Shown here: positions 47,555 through 59,840 of the stretch, one piece after another | How the letters are laid out: every line of letters begins with the position of its first letter | Position numbering within the stretch: position 1 is the stretch's first letter | Assembly (NCBI GenBank): GCA_030737835.1 | Contig: CM060854.1 | Coordinates: forward strand, 10,907,272 to 10,971,271 | Source: Acorus gramineus | Taxonomy: Eukaryota > Streptophyta > Magnoliopsida > Acorales > Acoraceae | Length of the DNA stretch: 64,000 nucleotides | Direction: 5' to 3' | Notes under the pieces: model-generated | What the model was told of the DNA's origin: nothing | What the model saw: only the letters and a program-made list of their open reading frames with translations | The model's database searches: none | Made by a program: the position numbers and the translations under genes

Positions 47555-47870
47555 GGATGATGTTATTTGATTCATCTTGAATAAAATAATAATAAGTGAT
47601 TGATAAATAGTGAATAAGAGTTTATGACTTTTTAAATAACAGTTATATCCCGTAAAAATAGTATAAGAGATGTATAATTTATTTAATAGATATTAGAGTT
47701 TTTAGAATATGTGTGAAACGGTTAGACGAGATAAAATTTTCAAAATGGTAACTATTGATATAGATAAGCCCTGATAAACAATTATAACATTTTCTTAGAA
47801 TAGTTATTAAACATTATTTTAATTTATCTAAACATAATTATCGAAATTTATTTTAATAAAATAAATAATT
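47555..47870 (-). mobile_element. MITE family M, copy 3
   Basis: Reverse-orientation relative of 29945-30350. In reverse complement it reads CGATAATTATGTTTAGATAA..., AACTATTCTAAGAAAATG and a CATAAACTCTTATTCACTAT segment matching copy 1. Confidence 0.5.
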
Positions 47871-47968
47871 TTTTTGAGTTATTCACTTGTATTCTTTTTT
47901 ATTTTTAACTTATGTTACACGTCATCCGGGATAAGGTGATGCAAGATGGGTAAGGGCAATCACTAGAT

Positions 47969-48184
47969 TTGACAAAGGAAGCTGATGCAGGTTGGGTGGT
48001 AAAACTTATTAATATTCCAGCATTTAAAGGGGGGGGGTTGTTTGTAAATATGAATTGCTTGGAGGGGGCAAAAAACAAAATGACCTTCCTTTTGGAGATT
48101 CCGAAAGGTGAGGAAGTTATCATGTCGTCGCGTCACGCCGAATTGTGTCTCCGCGTCCACTGCTGTTTGGATCAGAACAGTTGA
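47969..48184 (+). CDS. Unassigned small open reading frame
   Basis: 71 codons with somewhat protein-like composition (GWVVKLINIPAFKGGGLFVN..., FLLEIPKGEEVIMSS). I do not recognise a family. It has no visible promoter elements and contains a G-rich run. It may be a gene fragment carried by a repeat. Confidence 0.15.
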   Translation: MTKEADAGWVVKLINIPAFKGGGLFVNMNCLEGAKNKMTFLLEIPKGEEVIMSSRHAELCLRVHCCLDQNS

Positions 48185-49769
48185 TATAAGTAGCAGAGCC
48201 TGACCCCGATATTAATGCATTTAGATGGGTCTTAGGCCAATCAATAAAATGGGTCCAATGTATTTACAGTAAAAAATTAAATGTAAAAATATATTTATTA
48301 TTATTATACATAAGAAATAAGAATCATGGTTCAAACAAAAATATCAAATAAAAAATAAAGAATAATAAACCAAAAAAACATGTCTAAAAAAAAGAAAAAA
48401 TAAATATAAAACAATAAAAAGTAAAACATAAATTGGAAAACTCATTTTTTTAAAAAAATAAAAATAATTGTTAAATCAAGGGATTTTTTTGTTAAAAAAG
48501 AATCATTTATATTATAAACTGATAAATAAATCATATAAAATAGGAACAAAAAAATATTGATAAGATTTTAGAAATATAGAAAAAAAAATTAATCAGATGA
48601 CATATGTCTAAATTTCAAAATTAAAAAAAAAAAACCAAAATTTTGATTTATATCAAAATATTTAATGTAACAAAAAAAAAAAATTTGGGGCCCTCTTTGG
48701 AGAAGGGCCTAAGCGGTGGCTGCCTATGTGGTCTATATTCAAGACCGACAGTAATAAGTTGCTTATTTTCAAGTGTGAAAAAATATGTTAAAATAAGTGA
48801 AAAATATATGAAGTAGCTTATTTTTCTCTTCCTTCTACTAAAATTGATGAAGCATTTAAATATTTATCAAATATATTAACATAATAATTGGATGTAATCA
48901 TTTAGCTTCAAATTAAGATTAAAAATAAAAATATTAAAAAACTATTTAAAATTTGGGATTCTAAAAACAGTCTTGATTTAAATGGGATAGGATGAGACTT
49001 GTTTTAGTTTCTTAAATACCCATTGGGACAGGTTTGAAACATCTCTGTTTAGACTTGTATGTATACTATCAAAACATATGATATTCATTTTTATAACATC
49101 ACAAATAACATATTTATTTTTATAACATTAGATTATTCTTAATATAAAAAAATATGCTCATTTTTTATCATTTTTTAACCAAAATGAACCTTAACTATAG
49201 TTAGTTTTTTAACTAAGAAGTAAAAATGACAAAAACAACCTTAACACATAATATTCGTCGTAGTGTAAAAAATTAAACATAATAATCTAATTAATTTCAT
49301 GTTCTTTCCAAATCAATCGTGAGTTATGCAACCTTATCCTTTCTTTCCTTTTCTTCCAATCAAGATTTAATTTTTTTTAAAATTTTTCATTTTGTAATGT
49401 ATATGATTAATTGTTCTCAAAATAATTTTATTTCATTTTTACTAATGCATGAATTAATAATTATTATGTTTTTGTTAATAAATAGTTTGTATGATTAATT
49501 TTTATGTTTTTAGATTTTGAATGAAATTTATCATTTTCATGTTAAAATTGATATTTTTATTTTTATAAATATTGTATTTGATAAGGTAAAATATACAAAA
49601 AGAAAAAGAGGGTGACTTGGTTATTTCTTCAAGATTTTAATGGTTTTAATAGAAATTTAGATGAAAGTTAATTAAGATGGTAAATATGCATAAGTTCTAC
49701 ATATTTCAATGATATAAAAATAAATAGGTTATTTAAAGTGATTTAAAATTAAATAACATATTGTGAACT

Positions 49770-50090
49770 AAATAGAATATGATATATAAGAGTATATAAA
49801 TAAAGCACACAAGTATATAGAGAAGAGAAGTAAAGAGAGATTTCTTATTCAATATTTGTTAGTTGATGGAATACAAGAGAGACCTCTCTATTTACAGGGT
49901 GCATAAAAGAATCCCAAAGGTAGGGAATTATAAGTCTATAGAGGTGAAGGAGAGATAATGGGGCAATAATGGGAGTGTTATGGAATAGAAGAGTGGGGGA
50001 GGTTATAGAGTTGAATGAGGGGATTATGGAGTTGAAGAATAGGAAAGGTTATGGATTAGAGAAGTGGTTATCTATCATATTTACAATAAC
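49770..50090 (-). repeat. Possible Copia LTR remnant
   Basis: On the minus strand it reads like the end of a Copia LTR: GTAAATAGAGAGGTCTCTC, TTGTATTCCATCAAC, then AAGAAATCTCTCTTTAC. The ends and target duplication could not be fixed. Confidence 0.3.
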
Positions 50091-50572
50091 ATGTTATTTA
50101 TGATTTATATGCAAAAAATCTTAATTTTTTATATAAGGTTTGTGTTTGGGTTTAGGTTTACTGAAGTCATTCCAACGCGTCTCGTCCCCATTCCTATTTA
50201 TCCAATAATTACATTTAATTTAATTGAATGACTTTGAATGGAAACTTTTAATACATGCTAAAAGAGTTATTTTCCTTATAAAGATATACAGCTCAAGTTC
50301 AAGGTCTAATTTTTATCATTAAATCACTGTCATTCATTTTTATATTTAAATTTTTATCTACATTTTATCCACAGCAAACTTATCAGTCTTAGTCGACCCA
50401 TCACTAAAAATTTTATTATTGTATTTTTAATTTATTTTATTTTCAGGAATTGCTTATTCATCTATTAAAACGGTTTAATCATTGCTGACTCAGCAGTGAT
50501 ATTTAAAATTTAATAAATCGAGAACCGACTTCCCAACAAAAAAAGGAATTAAAATGACGCCACGTCGCGTCG

Positions 50573-50821
50573 GTGACTGCTTTAACACGTTTTTCAGATT
50601 CAACGTGTCTCGACATAGCAGACACGACACGTGGACGGACGCTGGACAGGAAACTCACTCGCGGTGAACGTAAGGCTATGTTGAAACTCGCACAGACCAT
50701 CTCTGACCGTCCGTTCCGAGAGAATGCACAATATAAGTACATGTTGGACAGGGTTCAGCAATACAGTTTAAAAAACAGCTTCGCGCCTTTGCAGTTTTAT
50801 GTATATTTTTTAAGGGTGTAA
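50573..50821 (+). CDS. Unassigned 82-codon open frame
   Basis: Starts MTALTRFSDSTCLDIADTT and includes a charged helical-looking part (RKLTRGERKAMLKLAQTISD, about residues 26-45). GC content is higher than in the flanks (about 50530-50740 contains ACGCCACGTCGCGTC). No family recognised and no splice context obvious. Could be an exon of an unrecognised gene or a captured fragment. Confidence 0.2.
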   Translation: MTALTRFSDSTCLDIADTTRGRTLDRKLTRGERKAMLKLAQTISDRPFRENAQYKYMLDRVQQYSLKNSFAPLQFYVYFLRV

Positions 50822-50926
50822 TACACACTTTTGAAATACTGATTTCTAGGCATAGTTTATAGATAAAATCTAGTAATGATGATATATTTAAGTTTGACAG
50901 CTTTTAACTTTTAATTTTTAAATAAT

Positions 50927-53900
50927 AAAAAATTAATTAGAGGTCCCTAGGGACACCTCTATAATAATAATAGGTCTCTTGACTTTTTCTTATTTTCTTT
51001 AGGTCCCTAAGTTAGCGGTGATATTTTATTTAGGTCCTTCCATCCAACTTCTATCAATTCTATTTTTTTCTTCTTTTATCACCAAGTGAACATGAATTGT
51101 CTCTCTATCTCCCCCAACCTCTCCTTTTCTCCCCCAAACAACTCAACAAGATGTGAGGCCACTTTCACCATCCCTCCATTGCATTGATCTTGACCCCAAC
51201 GCTGATCGCTCCCCCCGACCTCCCCCGACTGTGTCCCGCGAGCCGTCTCCTAGTTCTGTGTTATACTGTGTACACTGTTACGCACATTGTGTACACTGTC
51301 ATACCTCTTACAAATATCAAATTTTGTGTTACACTATGTACACTGTTATGCCTAATATGTACATTGTTATACCTATTATAGGTTCTGTGTGCTACACTGC
51401 GCACACTATTACGCTCATTTTATACACTGTTATACCTGTAATATGTTAGACTCATGGACAGGCTCGCGAGAGGGGGTTAGGCTCGCTGGTGGGGGTCGCA
51501 AGAGAGGGCTGGGCTCGCGGATAGAGTCGCGAGAAGGGGGTTGAGCTCGCGCATGGGACGCGGGAGATGACCAGGGGGCGCGATCGGCGTTGGGGTCAAG
51601 ATCGGCGCTATGGGGGGCTGTTGGAGGTGATCTCACAACTTGTTCAGTTGTTTGGAGGAGAAAGGGAGAGGTTGGAGAAGATAGAGAGGCAAATGATGTT
51701 TATTTAGGGGTAAAAGAGGGAGAAAAAAATAGAATGGATAGAAGTTGGATGGAAGGATCAAAACAAAATACCACCACTAATGGCACGCCCCAGGACAGTC
51801 ATCCCCGAGACGTGGCAATATATATAATATCAGTAATCAAAATAAGAGGTTAACAATGACGCCAAATATATATAACATACAAGCTTGCAAAGCAATGTTA
51901 ACTGATATCTCAACTGAAAAACGCGGAAGCATAAAAATATCAATAAGTCTGTAAACCAAAACATTATTACAGACTCGAATACACAATCACTATCCTGTGA
52001 GAGCCAAGTCTAGTCCAAATAAAATACAACAAGTGCAACACGCACGATTTACCAATACATACGACTTTAGGACTAATCCTGTGACAGCCTCGTACTCGCC
52101 AACCGCCAGACGAGACGCTTCCACACACGTAAGACCACGCCACAGGGAAGCTCCAGCTCCATGCCCAACACAGCCCCTGTATAAGAAACTGTGCGCGAGA
52201 GGTGTGATACAAGCTCAGTGAGTGGCTGAAAACCAAACACCATCACAACAATTCAATACTAAGGCAATTTCCTTTCAAGGAAAAACATGGGTAGAAACCC
52301 AAAGGATAATAAGGTCACGCGACGGCGCGACCATACCTCGCCCTCACTCCCGGAGGGAGGCTCTTGGGACACTCGGGGAGGAACAACTGTTAATTATAAT
52401 ACATGGTGTTACTAGATAACGAGAAACAACAAGTTCATCCGCTACGAGGTAGAGATACACTATGATGCCTCAAGCGTTAGAAGTAACATACCCAGAGTAT
52501 ACTTGATGGGTATAAGAGTCACGTGACTACATGACTTCAACTCATCCTCAACCTCACCCCTAAGGGTGACACGGGACTGTTGGGAGAAATTTGTCTGCTC
52601 TACACCCTTCGTCATCTGGTAGCCCTCTCCCGGGTAGCCTCTATCTGGTATACTCTCATGATCAGTATATTTGTCGAACACGTCGGTAGTACCTACAGGT
52701 GGGAGCCCTCTGTCGGGACAGCTTCAATGCTGGGCAGCTTCGACACGGATCCGACAAAGGGGAGAACGACTCCACGCTCGCAATATCATTCGTTAGCCCT
52801 CCCCCGGGTAGCCTCTACCTGGTATACTCCTATTATCAATACATCTTGCCGCATGCATCGATAGTACCTGCAGATGGGGGCCCTCTGTTAGGACAGCTAC
52901 AGCACGGGGCGCTTCAACACGGACGATATTGGGAGGAAACATTCCATGTTCACAATGCAAACCCAATGGAAAAATAACTACTCTCAGTAATCACCTACCG
53001 ATGCTATCGAATACACATGAACTCCCACACAGATGCGTTGCTCGGACGTAGGGAGTTAAGCCCAAGGCATAACCTAGCTTAATGCGCCTAGCACGGGTAA
53101 GCCTAGCTTAATGCCATAACCACCAATTCGAAACACCGGTACAACATTGAATTCTCCTGAATTCCAACAAGTGCATCACACGGATGCAAGGTGGTGATTA
53201 TATCGCTAGCGCTCTAACTAATAAGGTACAATCCGATAGCGGGTCATACCCACGCCTATTACAGATAGGCCCAATTAGTCTAACATGCGCATAATCATAA
53301 TAGGAGAATTCTACCACAGTTATGTACATGAACCACATGCACGATAACATAATAATTAATTATAGAGGTATTCCCTAACATAGATAAAAAGCATAAACAA
53401 TATATATGCAACATACATATCAGGTGTGACCTAAATAATATGCATACAAAGCCATTAATTATACAAGCATACAAGTGTACCCTAACATGTGTTGGATATC
53501 ACCAACTTAAAAGGGAAGGGTCAAGCGCGATCTCGCGCACTAACAGGTGCATGCCAATATTCCCAAGCGAACCTGAGTCAAGTAGGAACCACATCTACTT
53601 ACTCAGTTCACGCGAAGAGGGAGGGTGAGAGAGAGATAAAGCTTCATCATCTTAAGAAGCTGGCCATAGCTTTGCCCCAACAATATGGACGCAACAACTA
53701 TACCACGCCCTCAAGTCTTATGTCAAGGGAATATTAGGCATGCACCCAATTATTAACCCAGGCTTAATCAGGTTAGATATTACTAACATGGGGGGGTAGT
53801 ATTACAACCAAGACTACCTAAGGCATGCCATATTCTATACATCCATATAAATACAAAAAGATACATGCCCGTACAAGCAGGGCGCATGCAAACATGGTTA

Positions 53901-55795
53901 TTCATTCATAAATATAATACATAGGCAAATATATGGTAGAATAGGGGTTTCTACGCCTAGTATGCAAGATATCTAACATAATATGGGTTAGACATGACCA
54001 TACTACTCATCTAAACAAGTAGTATAGTTAGGGTGCCCCACGGATGCGTGACACATGACTACGTGCATCCAACGCTTCCCGAAGGGTTGGATCGAACCAC
54101 TCACCTAACGATCTATTCATCGCGAGTTCCGCCAACGAAAGCTGCAAAACACAACCAATGATGCTCAATTAAAATATGAAGCCTCTTGACAGATATACAA
54201 GCCCACTTCATGAAGACAACAACTCCTGATATTTTCCACAACATGCATAACAACTCTTTGACACACAATTAAGCAAAACTGGTATATCTGCTGCAACCAG
54301 CCCTACTATTTGATCTCCAGAGCACCAAATACCCATCAAAAAATTATAAAATAAATCATACACGTTCTATGACATGTTGAGATCATAATCCATGCAGACA
54401 TCATAACCTAATTTAGCCTCTACATGCCCGAAATAAAATGTTTCCAGAAACTGGTTAATTCCCACGTGAATCTTGATAGGCTATGCAAATCAGGTTATAA
54501 CTCACAACACAGATAATAAAATGATACCAAATTTCATATATAGCATCTAGACACATGGATGATCATATTACATGCTGACACAAGCCTCAAAATATGCCTC
54601 TAGGTACTAGTTCCACAAAGATTTTAAGAAGATATAAATCTGCCTTACTACAACACAAAACCACCACCATCCATGCAAAAACACAAACACCTCATGTGCA
54701 GTAGCAATTACATCTAACAATACTCTCCCTCTCTAATCAATCAAGACCAATATATATGCAAGAACACAACATACAACATCTGAAAATCATCAAGGGAGAG
54801 ACAAACAACAACCACAAAGAGATGAAATACTAAGGAAGGACTTGGATTTCACTCACCCCTATTGAGCCAACACAAAAATTTCACTTCTCTTGGCTTCTCA
54901 TCACTCAAACCCTCTTGAAGCAGCCATGACAGGCCCCAAATCGCAGCAGCAGCAGCAGCAAAGAAAAGAGAGAGAGAGCCAAAACAGCCAATAAAGAAAA
55001 CAAAGAAAAATAGGGGACTCGCAACAATCTCTTCTTATCCTCTCCTCCCCAATCTCTTTTTCTGCCAGACCCCCAAATGCCAGAGAAACCACTCTCTAAT
55101 GCCCTAAATACATCAGATTTAGTGGGGTTGAAAGGACCACATCGTCCTTGACCAGAAATTTTGGACATGTTTCACTAGAACAGCCATAACTTCCCAAATC
55201 TAGGTCCGAATTATACAATTCAAAAACCATTGGAAAGCCAAGAAGATTATCTACATGTTTGGGTTTATGCCAAGATCCAATAACTCCTCTAGCTATTCCA
55301 AAATGTGAGCTAAACATCAAACAGGGCTGCTGCCAGGATTTTCTCATCCCCGGGGTGTAATTGAAAAAATTCCCATAACTTTTGCTACAAGGATCCAGAT
55401 GATCTAATTCCACTTTTACATGAAAGCTAACTCAAAAATGAACATCCCATGATAAAATCATATTTAAACGATTTCATCTTGGATATTAACAAAATTAAAT
55501 CCGAATACCAATAGAAACTGCATATTTTCCAAAACGTTACTTGAATTCGATAAAATTTTTATGGAGAGTACAAAATGGTATTAGGACCCATAATATGCAG
55601 TTAGATTTTCAATCAGGGAACTCCAACTTCTGTAGGTAGCTAAAAGCCAAAATTTTAGCGACTCTGATAAAAAAAATAAGGCTCCAAATGACACAGGCAT
55701 AACAACTAACTTAGGGACCTAAAGAAAATAAGAAAAGATCAAGGGACATATTGTTATTACAGAGGTGTCCCCAAGAACCTCTAGTTAATTTCTCC
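50927..55795. mobile_element. Mutator-like element with about 330-bp TIRs, split by an LTR
   Basis: The left end (TTAGAGGTCCCTAGGGACACC, 50937 on) is mirrored at the right (reverse complement CTAGAGGTTCTTGGGGACACC). The mirror continues past the nested LTR, matching 50927-51260 against 51540-51780 plus 55710-55795 (CTTCCATCCAACTTCTATC, GATCTTGACCCCAACG). TTTAAATAAT is duplicated at 50917-50926 and 55796-55805. Without the LTR the element is about 940 bp. The centre (about 51255-51445) has TACACTGTTATACC-type short tandem repeats. Non-autonomous. The LTR landed in its right TIR. Confidence 0.8.
51781..55704 (+). mobile_element. Solo LTR (copy C), nested in the Mutator-like element
   Basis: 3924 bp beginning TGGCACGCCCC and ending CATAACA, flanked by ACTAA (51776-51780, 55705-55709), a 5-bp target duplication. 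It shares CCCCGAGACGTGGCA, GCTCAGTGAGTGGC, the CCACTCACC block and the AGGGCTGCTGCCAGGATT tail with copies A, B and D. Two tandem units of about 180 bp (52610-52790, 52790-52960; GGTAGCCTCTAYCTGGTATAC) explain part of its greater length. The CpG-rich block of copies A and D is absent. Open frames of 60-105 codons inside look fortuitous. Confidence 0.8.
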
Positions 55796-55805
55796 TTTAA
55801 ATAAT

Positions 55806-58127
55806 AATGTATTTAAGTTGACATGTTTGATAAAATGAAAAAATGCTTTTTTTATTGGTTGCCAAACACAGCCAATTAGTCCTAAAAATCTCTCATTTAT
55901 GTATTCATTAGTTACTTGAAAAAAATACAAACCAACATGTATCCAAAAATAAAATGTTGTAATATAGAATGTAGATATGAATATCAATGTATTTGATAAA
56001 CAAAATATCTGAATTCGATATATATTTTAAAATTATATATGTTTTTATTATATATTGTTCATATTTATTATTATGTATAATTAATCAAATCATAACATCT
56101 ATTGTATTTTCTTTGTATGATATCTAAAAAAAGAAATAAACACTAATATATTGATTTTAGTTTTGGTACATAAAAGCTTGTTTAGTTAGTTATGCAAATC
56201 TATAACAACACCTAAATGCAAATATACAATAAATATTTTATTATAAGAAAATAATTAAAATTATATGCATTCAAATTCGTAAGATTATGTAATTTATTTT
56301 TTTTATACAAACATAATTTTATTAAACAAGTATATATTTTAAAAAAAAATTCAAATCACGTGTGAACTGACAAAAATAACAGAAAATAACATTTTCCTTA
56401 AAAAAAAATCCCAGGGCACTGTTTAGATAATTGACATATATAATCTGGCTCAATAATTCGCAACATGGATGTCACAGTTTGTTTTGCTGCATCAACATAC
56501 ACAGTTTGAAGTGTCCACTATTAAAAATAATAATCATACAAGTGTGACATGTATCACACAATGGATCCCTACCCCATTACAATAAAATGAATGAATGAAT
56601 TTCCCATGTTTGGGTTGGCCTTTACAAGTCCATTTTTTAAATGTACAATAATGATTCTCAAGCTCCAACTTTTCAGACTCCATCACAGGCCCCATGATGT
56701 GGCAATAGGACATTACCTATTATACCCTCTAATTGATAACCACCTCTAAACAAGGAAAACAGTTTGATTTATTTCTAGGATTGTGGAGATTTCATTAATT
56801 ACTGTATTTCTTCTTCCTTGCATTGTGTAAAATCATTCATTCCTATTTTATGTAGGTAAGAGTAACCTAATAATTTACGATAAACATATTCGTAGCAGTC
56901 CCAAAATTTTAATCCCGAGAAGTTTGAAAAACTGATTTGTTCTTTATCGAGTTGGATCTCCAACAATATCTTACGGATCAGGTTTGTCAATTATTTTTTT
57001 ATCATTTTTTATCTTATTGAATGAAAGTCATATGATTTTTTAAATTAAATTTTTGATGATCAAATATTCAATCTATGTTACATGTTTCAATTCAGAAAAT
57101 AAATTTTTTTTTATGTTTTGATCACTATTTCACACTTTTTTTTATATTTATTTCGTTATGATTTCATAAATGTAACTTTTAATATTGTTACATTTAATTG
57201 TTAATGGTTCGTGTGATGTTTATATTAGACTCCCGAACTCGGATACTCATTTACACAATTTTGTTACATTCATAAATGTAACACTCTGAAATGTAACATT
57301 ATCTCATGTTGTGCATTTCTTTTAACAATGCAAATAGAAATGACGTATAAATGTAACAGTGAAGTACATACTTTTGCAGAGGATTCTGATACATTTTCTT
57401 TGGAAGGCAGTGCACTAGAAATTGAAATACATGATTTCAAAGAGTAAATATAACTGTTTGACATTTAGGTAAATGTAATTGTTTGTTCCATCTATGTAAA
57501 TGTATCAGTTTTTATATAAATGTAACAAATTGTTGTGAGAGATGTAAACATTTAAAAAATGTATTTGTAACTACCAATATAAAATGTAACTGTTCTATAT
57601 GTTAACTATATGTGTTTTTTATTTAAATTTGAATACAATAAATACCTAGAAAAAATGGGTCGTTTGAAGGATTTTGATGAAAACATTTTCGATAATTTTT
57701 GGTGTAATCTAGGTTCAATTATAATTTAGGTAATGATTTCAAAATTCAAAATTTGAAATATGTAAATGGATTTTAAGATTCATATAGAAAAGTCATAACC
57801 GAATAGAGAAAATGGGGGGATTTGGGTTAATGAGACAAATTTTTAATGAAGGGCAAATTTGTATTTTACCATTTTTTTAAAAAATCAATAAATTAAACAA
57901 ATCAACCAATCAAATAATGACACTTCATAGAGTTTGTGAGTGGGACTTATATTACGAGGCCTGAATATCATGACTCTTAAATGTAATATGATATATAGAC
58001 TTCCGATTTGATGTGGTCAGGCGGATTTTTTTGTTACATGCGATTTGTGATCAGGGTCCATCGATCGGACGGCCATTGAAAAAAAAAAAAATTTTACCCA
58101 ACTTGTGCAACCAGTTGAAGGGGTTCT
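55806..58127. other. AT-rich intergenic region, no gene seen
   Basis: Low-complexity, AT-rich. Between about 57260 and 57600 the word AAATGTAAC recurs roughly ten times in both simple and degenerate form. No TIRs, exons or RNA genes were recognised. Confidence 0.5.
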
Positions 58128-58880
58128 GTGTGTCCCCTTTTGAATGAAAAATCAAACATATCTCTCTCTCTCTCTCTCTCTCCTTTCATTCTCTCCACTC
58201 TGTTCTCTCACCCAACCACAAAAGCAGCAACCCCTCCCTCCTCCCCTCGAAGGCCTTCCTTCCCACGCCTCCTTGTCCCATCCCGGCACGCCTGGCCTCC
58301 CCTTCCGACACGCCTCCTCGCCTCCGATCCCCGTTTCAGTATCCCTTCCGGCGTCCCCGTCCCGGCATCACATTCTGGCATCACCATCTGGTATCTACTT
58401 CCCTTCCGGTAAGAATTTCTTTAACCTTTGATTTATCTGATTATTTAGGACTTTGATTCATTTGTTGTTTTGTTTGATTATTTAGGGTTTTTTTCTTTCA
58501 AAAAATGGGTTCCTAATTTAATGGGTTGTTTTTTGAAGAGTTTGTAAACAATAATTTCAAGGGTTTGTAAGTTAATGGCGTTTTAGGATTTCTGTCATTC
58601 AATTTTTTTCCCAGTTTATTTGGATGAAACAAGGGCTGTCAGAAGGATAAGTTTCCCTGTTCAACCAGCTCCCCTGTTTCATCTATCATCAATATTAACC
58701 ACTACACAAGGAGTGAAGCCAAATTCTTATGAACTTCAGCTTCTTTTTTCTTTTTTTCCAAGTATGGATTCTTTTGTGATTCTATTGTTCTGCTGTGTGG
58801 TTTATGCTGATTTGGTTAGTTTCTCAGTTCATCATTTTTCTGTGTGTTTCTTCAGATGAGACTTACAATATTTGGTTTGT
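58128..58880 (+). other. Candidate 5' leader and first exons of an unrecognised gene
   Basis: A (CT)n run (58160-58182) is followed by a C-rich, leader-like segment to about 58409, which ends CTTCCG then GTAAGAATTT, a good splice donor. After an AT-rich intron-like stretch, 58615-58760 has an open frame with DETRAVRRISFPVQPAPLFH that looks protein-like, before degenerating. No continuation was found. This could be a gene fragment, an exon of a gene I failed to follow, or leftover of a transposed promoter. Confidence 0.25.
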
Positions 58881-59513
58881 CAATTTAACAGTGTCTTCCA
58901 ATTTTGACATGATAAACTTTAACCAATGCACAAACAAGGGATACTCCAAATAGGAATATATCCATGTAAGATGAGAAGTTAGTTTGTGTATATCTGAACA
59001 CAATTCTTTAAAAAAAAGCCTGTGGTGAGGGAAAAAATGGATAATAAAACCATGAATTTATTGTATTGTAAATAAATTTAAGGTCGTTTTGACATTCATT
59101 CACCTGTTAGAACTTGGAATGAAATGTTTTTTTTTTTTTGGCTTCTTGGAATGCATTTTCCATTCCTTGCAAAATTTCTTCCATTCCTGTTTCCTCTGGA
59201 ATTCATGACAAGCATTCAAGATTTCACAAAGATTACCGAATTGCATGTGCACAAAAATTCAAAACAAGACTATGAAACTTGGATACAACTTAACCAAAAT
59301 ATTCTCTGAAGATAACAAGCAAATGGTTGACAAAACCCCCAAAAAACAAAAAAATCCCATATAACCCCGAGGACTTGATATACAAAATGTAGGATATCTA
59401 TCCTCAACTTCAAAAAAAGGCTTATTCATCATGTACTAACATGAGATAGATCTAAAATTATTACCAAGGTGAAACATTTCTTTGCGCACTCTGCAATTGC
59501 GAAGAATCATAGT
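58881..59513. other. Spacer, nothing recognised
   Basis: Ordinary AT-rich sequence between the candidate leader region and the pyrophosphatase fragment. Confidence 0.4.
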
Positions 59514-59712
59514 TCACAGCCACCTGAAAAGTAATCCTCCATGAGCTGTGAAGAACGGGGCAAAGACCAGTGATTCTACTGCGATGAGCTTGATGAGAAT
59601 GTTGAGGGAAGGGCTAGAGGTGTCTTTGAGGGGATCGCCGATCGTGTCACAGCTTTGTGTGGATCAGATCCCTTGGGACCCAGTGATCGTGCATGGTCAG
59701 ATGCACCCGCCT
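59514..59712 (-). pseudogene. Vacuolar H+-pyrophosphatase C-terminal fragment
   Basis: On the minus strand it encodes [20 protein letters not shown] and, after a frame break, [33 protein letters not shown] and a C-terminus ending at TGA (59516-59514). This is the last part of the membrane proton-pumping pyrophosphatase. Compared with the family, about 10 bases are missing between KA and GD, which shifts the frame. A stop precedes the matched part and nothing of the roughly 700 upstream residues is present. No intron is seen within it. Dead fragment, probably retro- or TE-transferred. Confidence 0.8.
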
Positions 59713-59840
59713 ACACGGAAATGGTAAATATTGAATAATTATGAACAATAAACTTTTTCGTATCAGTCTTTCAAGTATGTCCTAAGTCAAGCTGACTCTA
59801 GTGATTAATCATCAAACCTAATTAGTTCCTATCAGGAAGG

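Larger units (their letters stand above)
46720..50926. other. AT-rich intergenic region with old repeats
   Basis: Contains a G19 tract (47538-47556), MITE family M copy 3 (47555-47870), a short unassigned open frame (47969-48184), a stretch from about 48197 to 48760 with CAGAGCCTGACC and GGGCCTAAGCGG words that looks like a degraded hAT-type element, and a Copia-LTR-like remnant (about 49770-50090). A short GC-richer open frame is at 50573-50821. No gene is recognised. Confidence 0.5.

Noticed and set aside
48197..48760. Defined hAT element
   Set aside because: CAGAGCCTGACC and GGGCCTAAG words are suggestive, but no convincing inverted ends or 8-bp duplication could be aligned.
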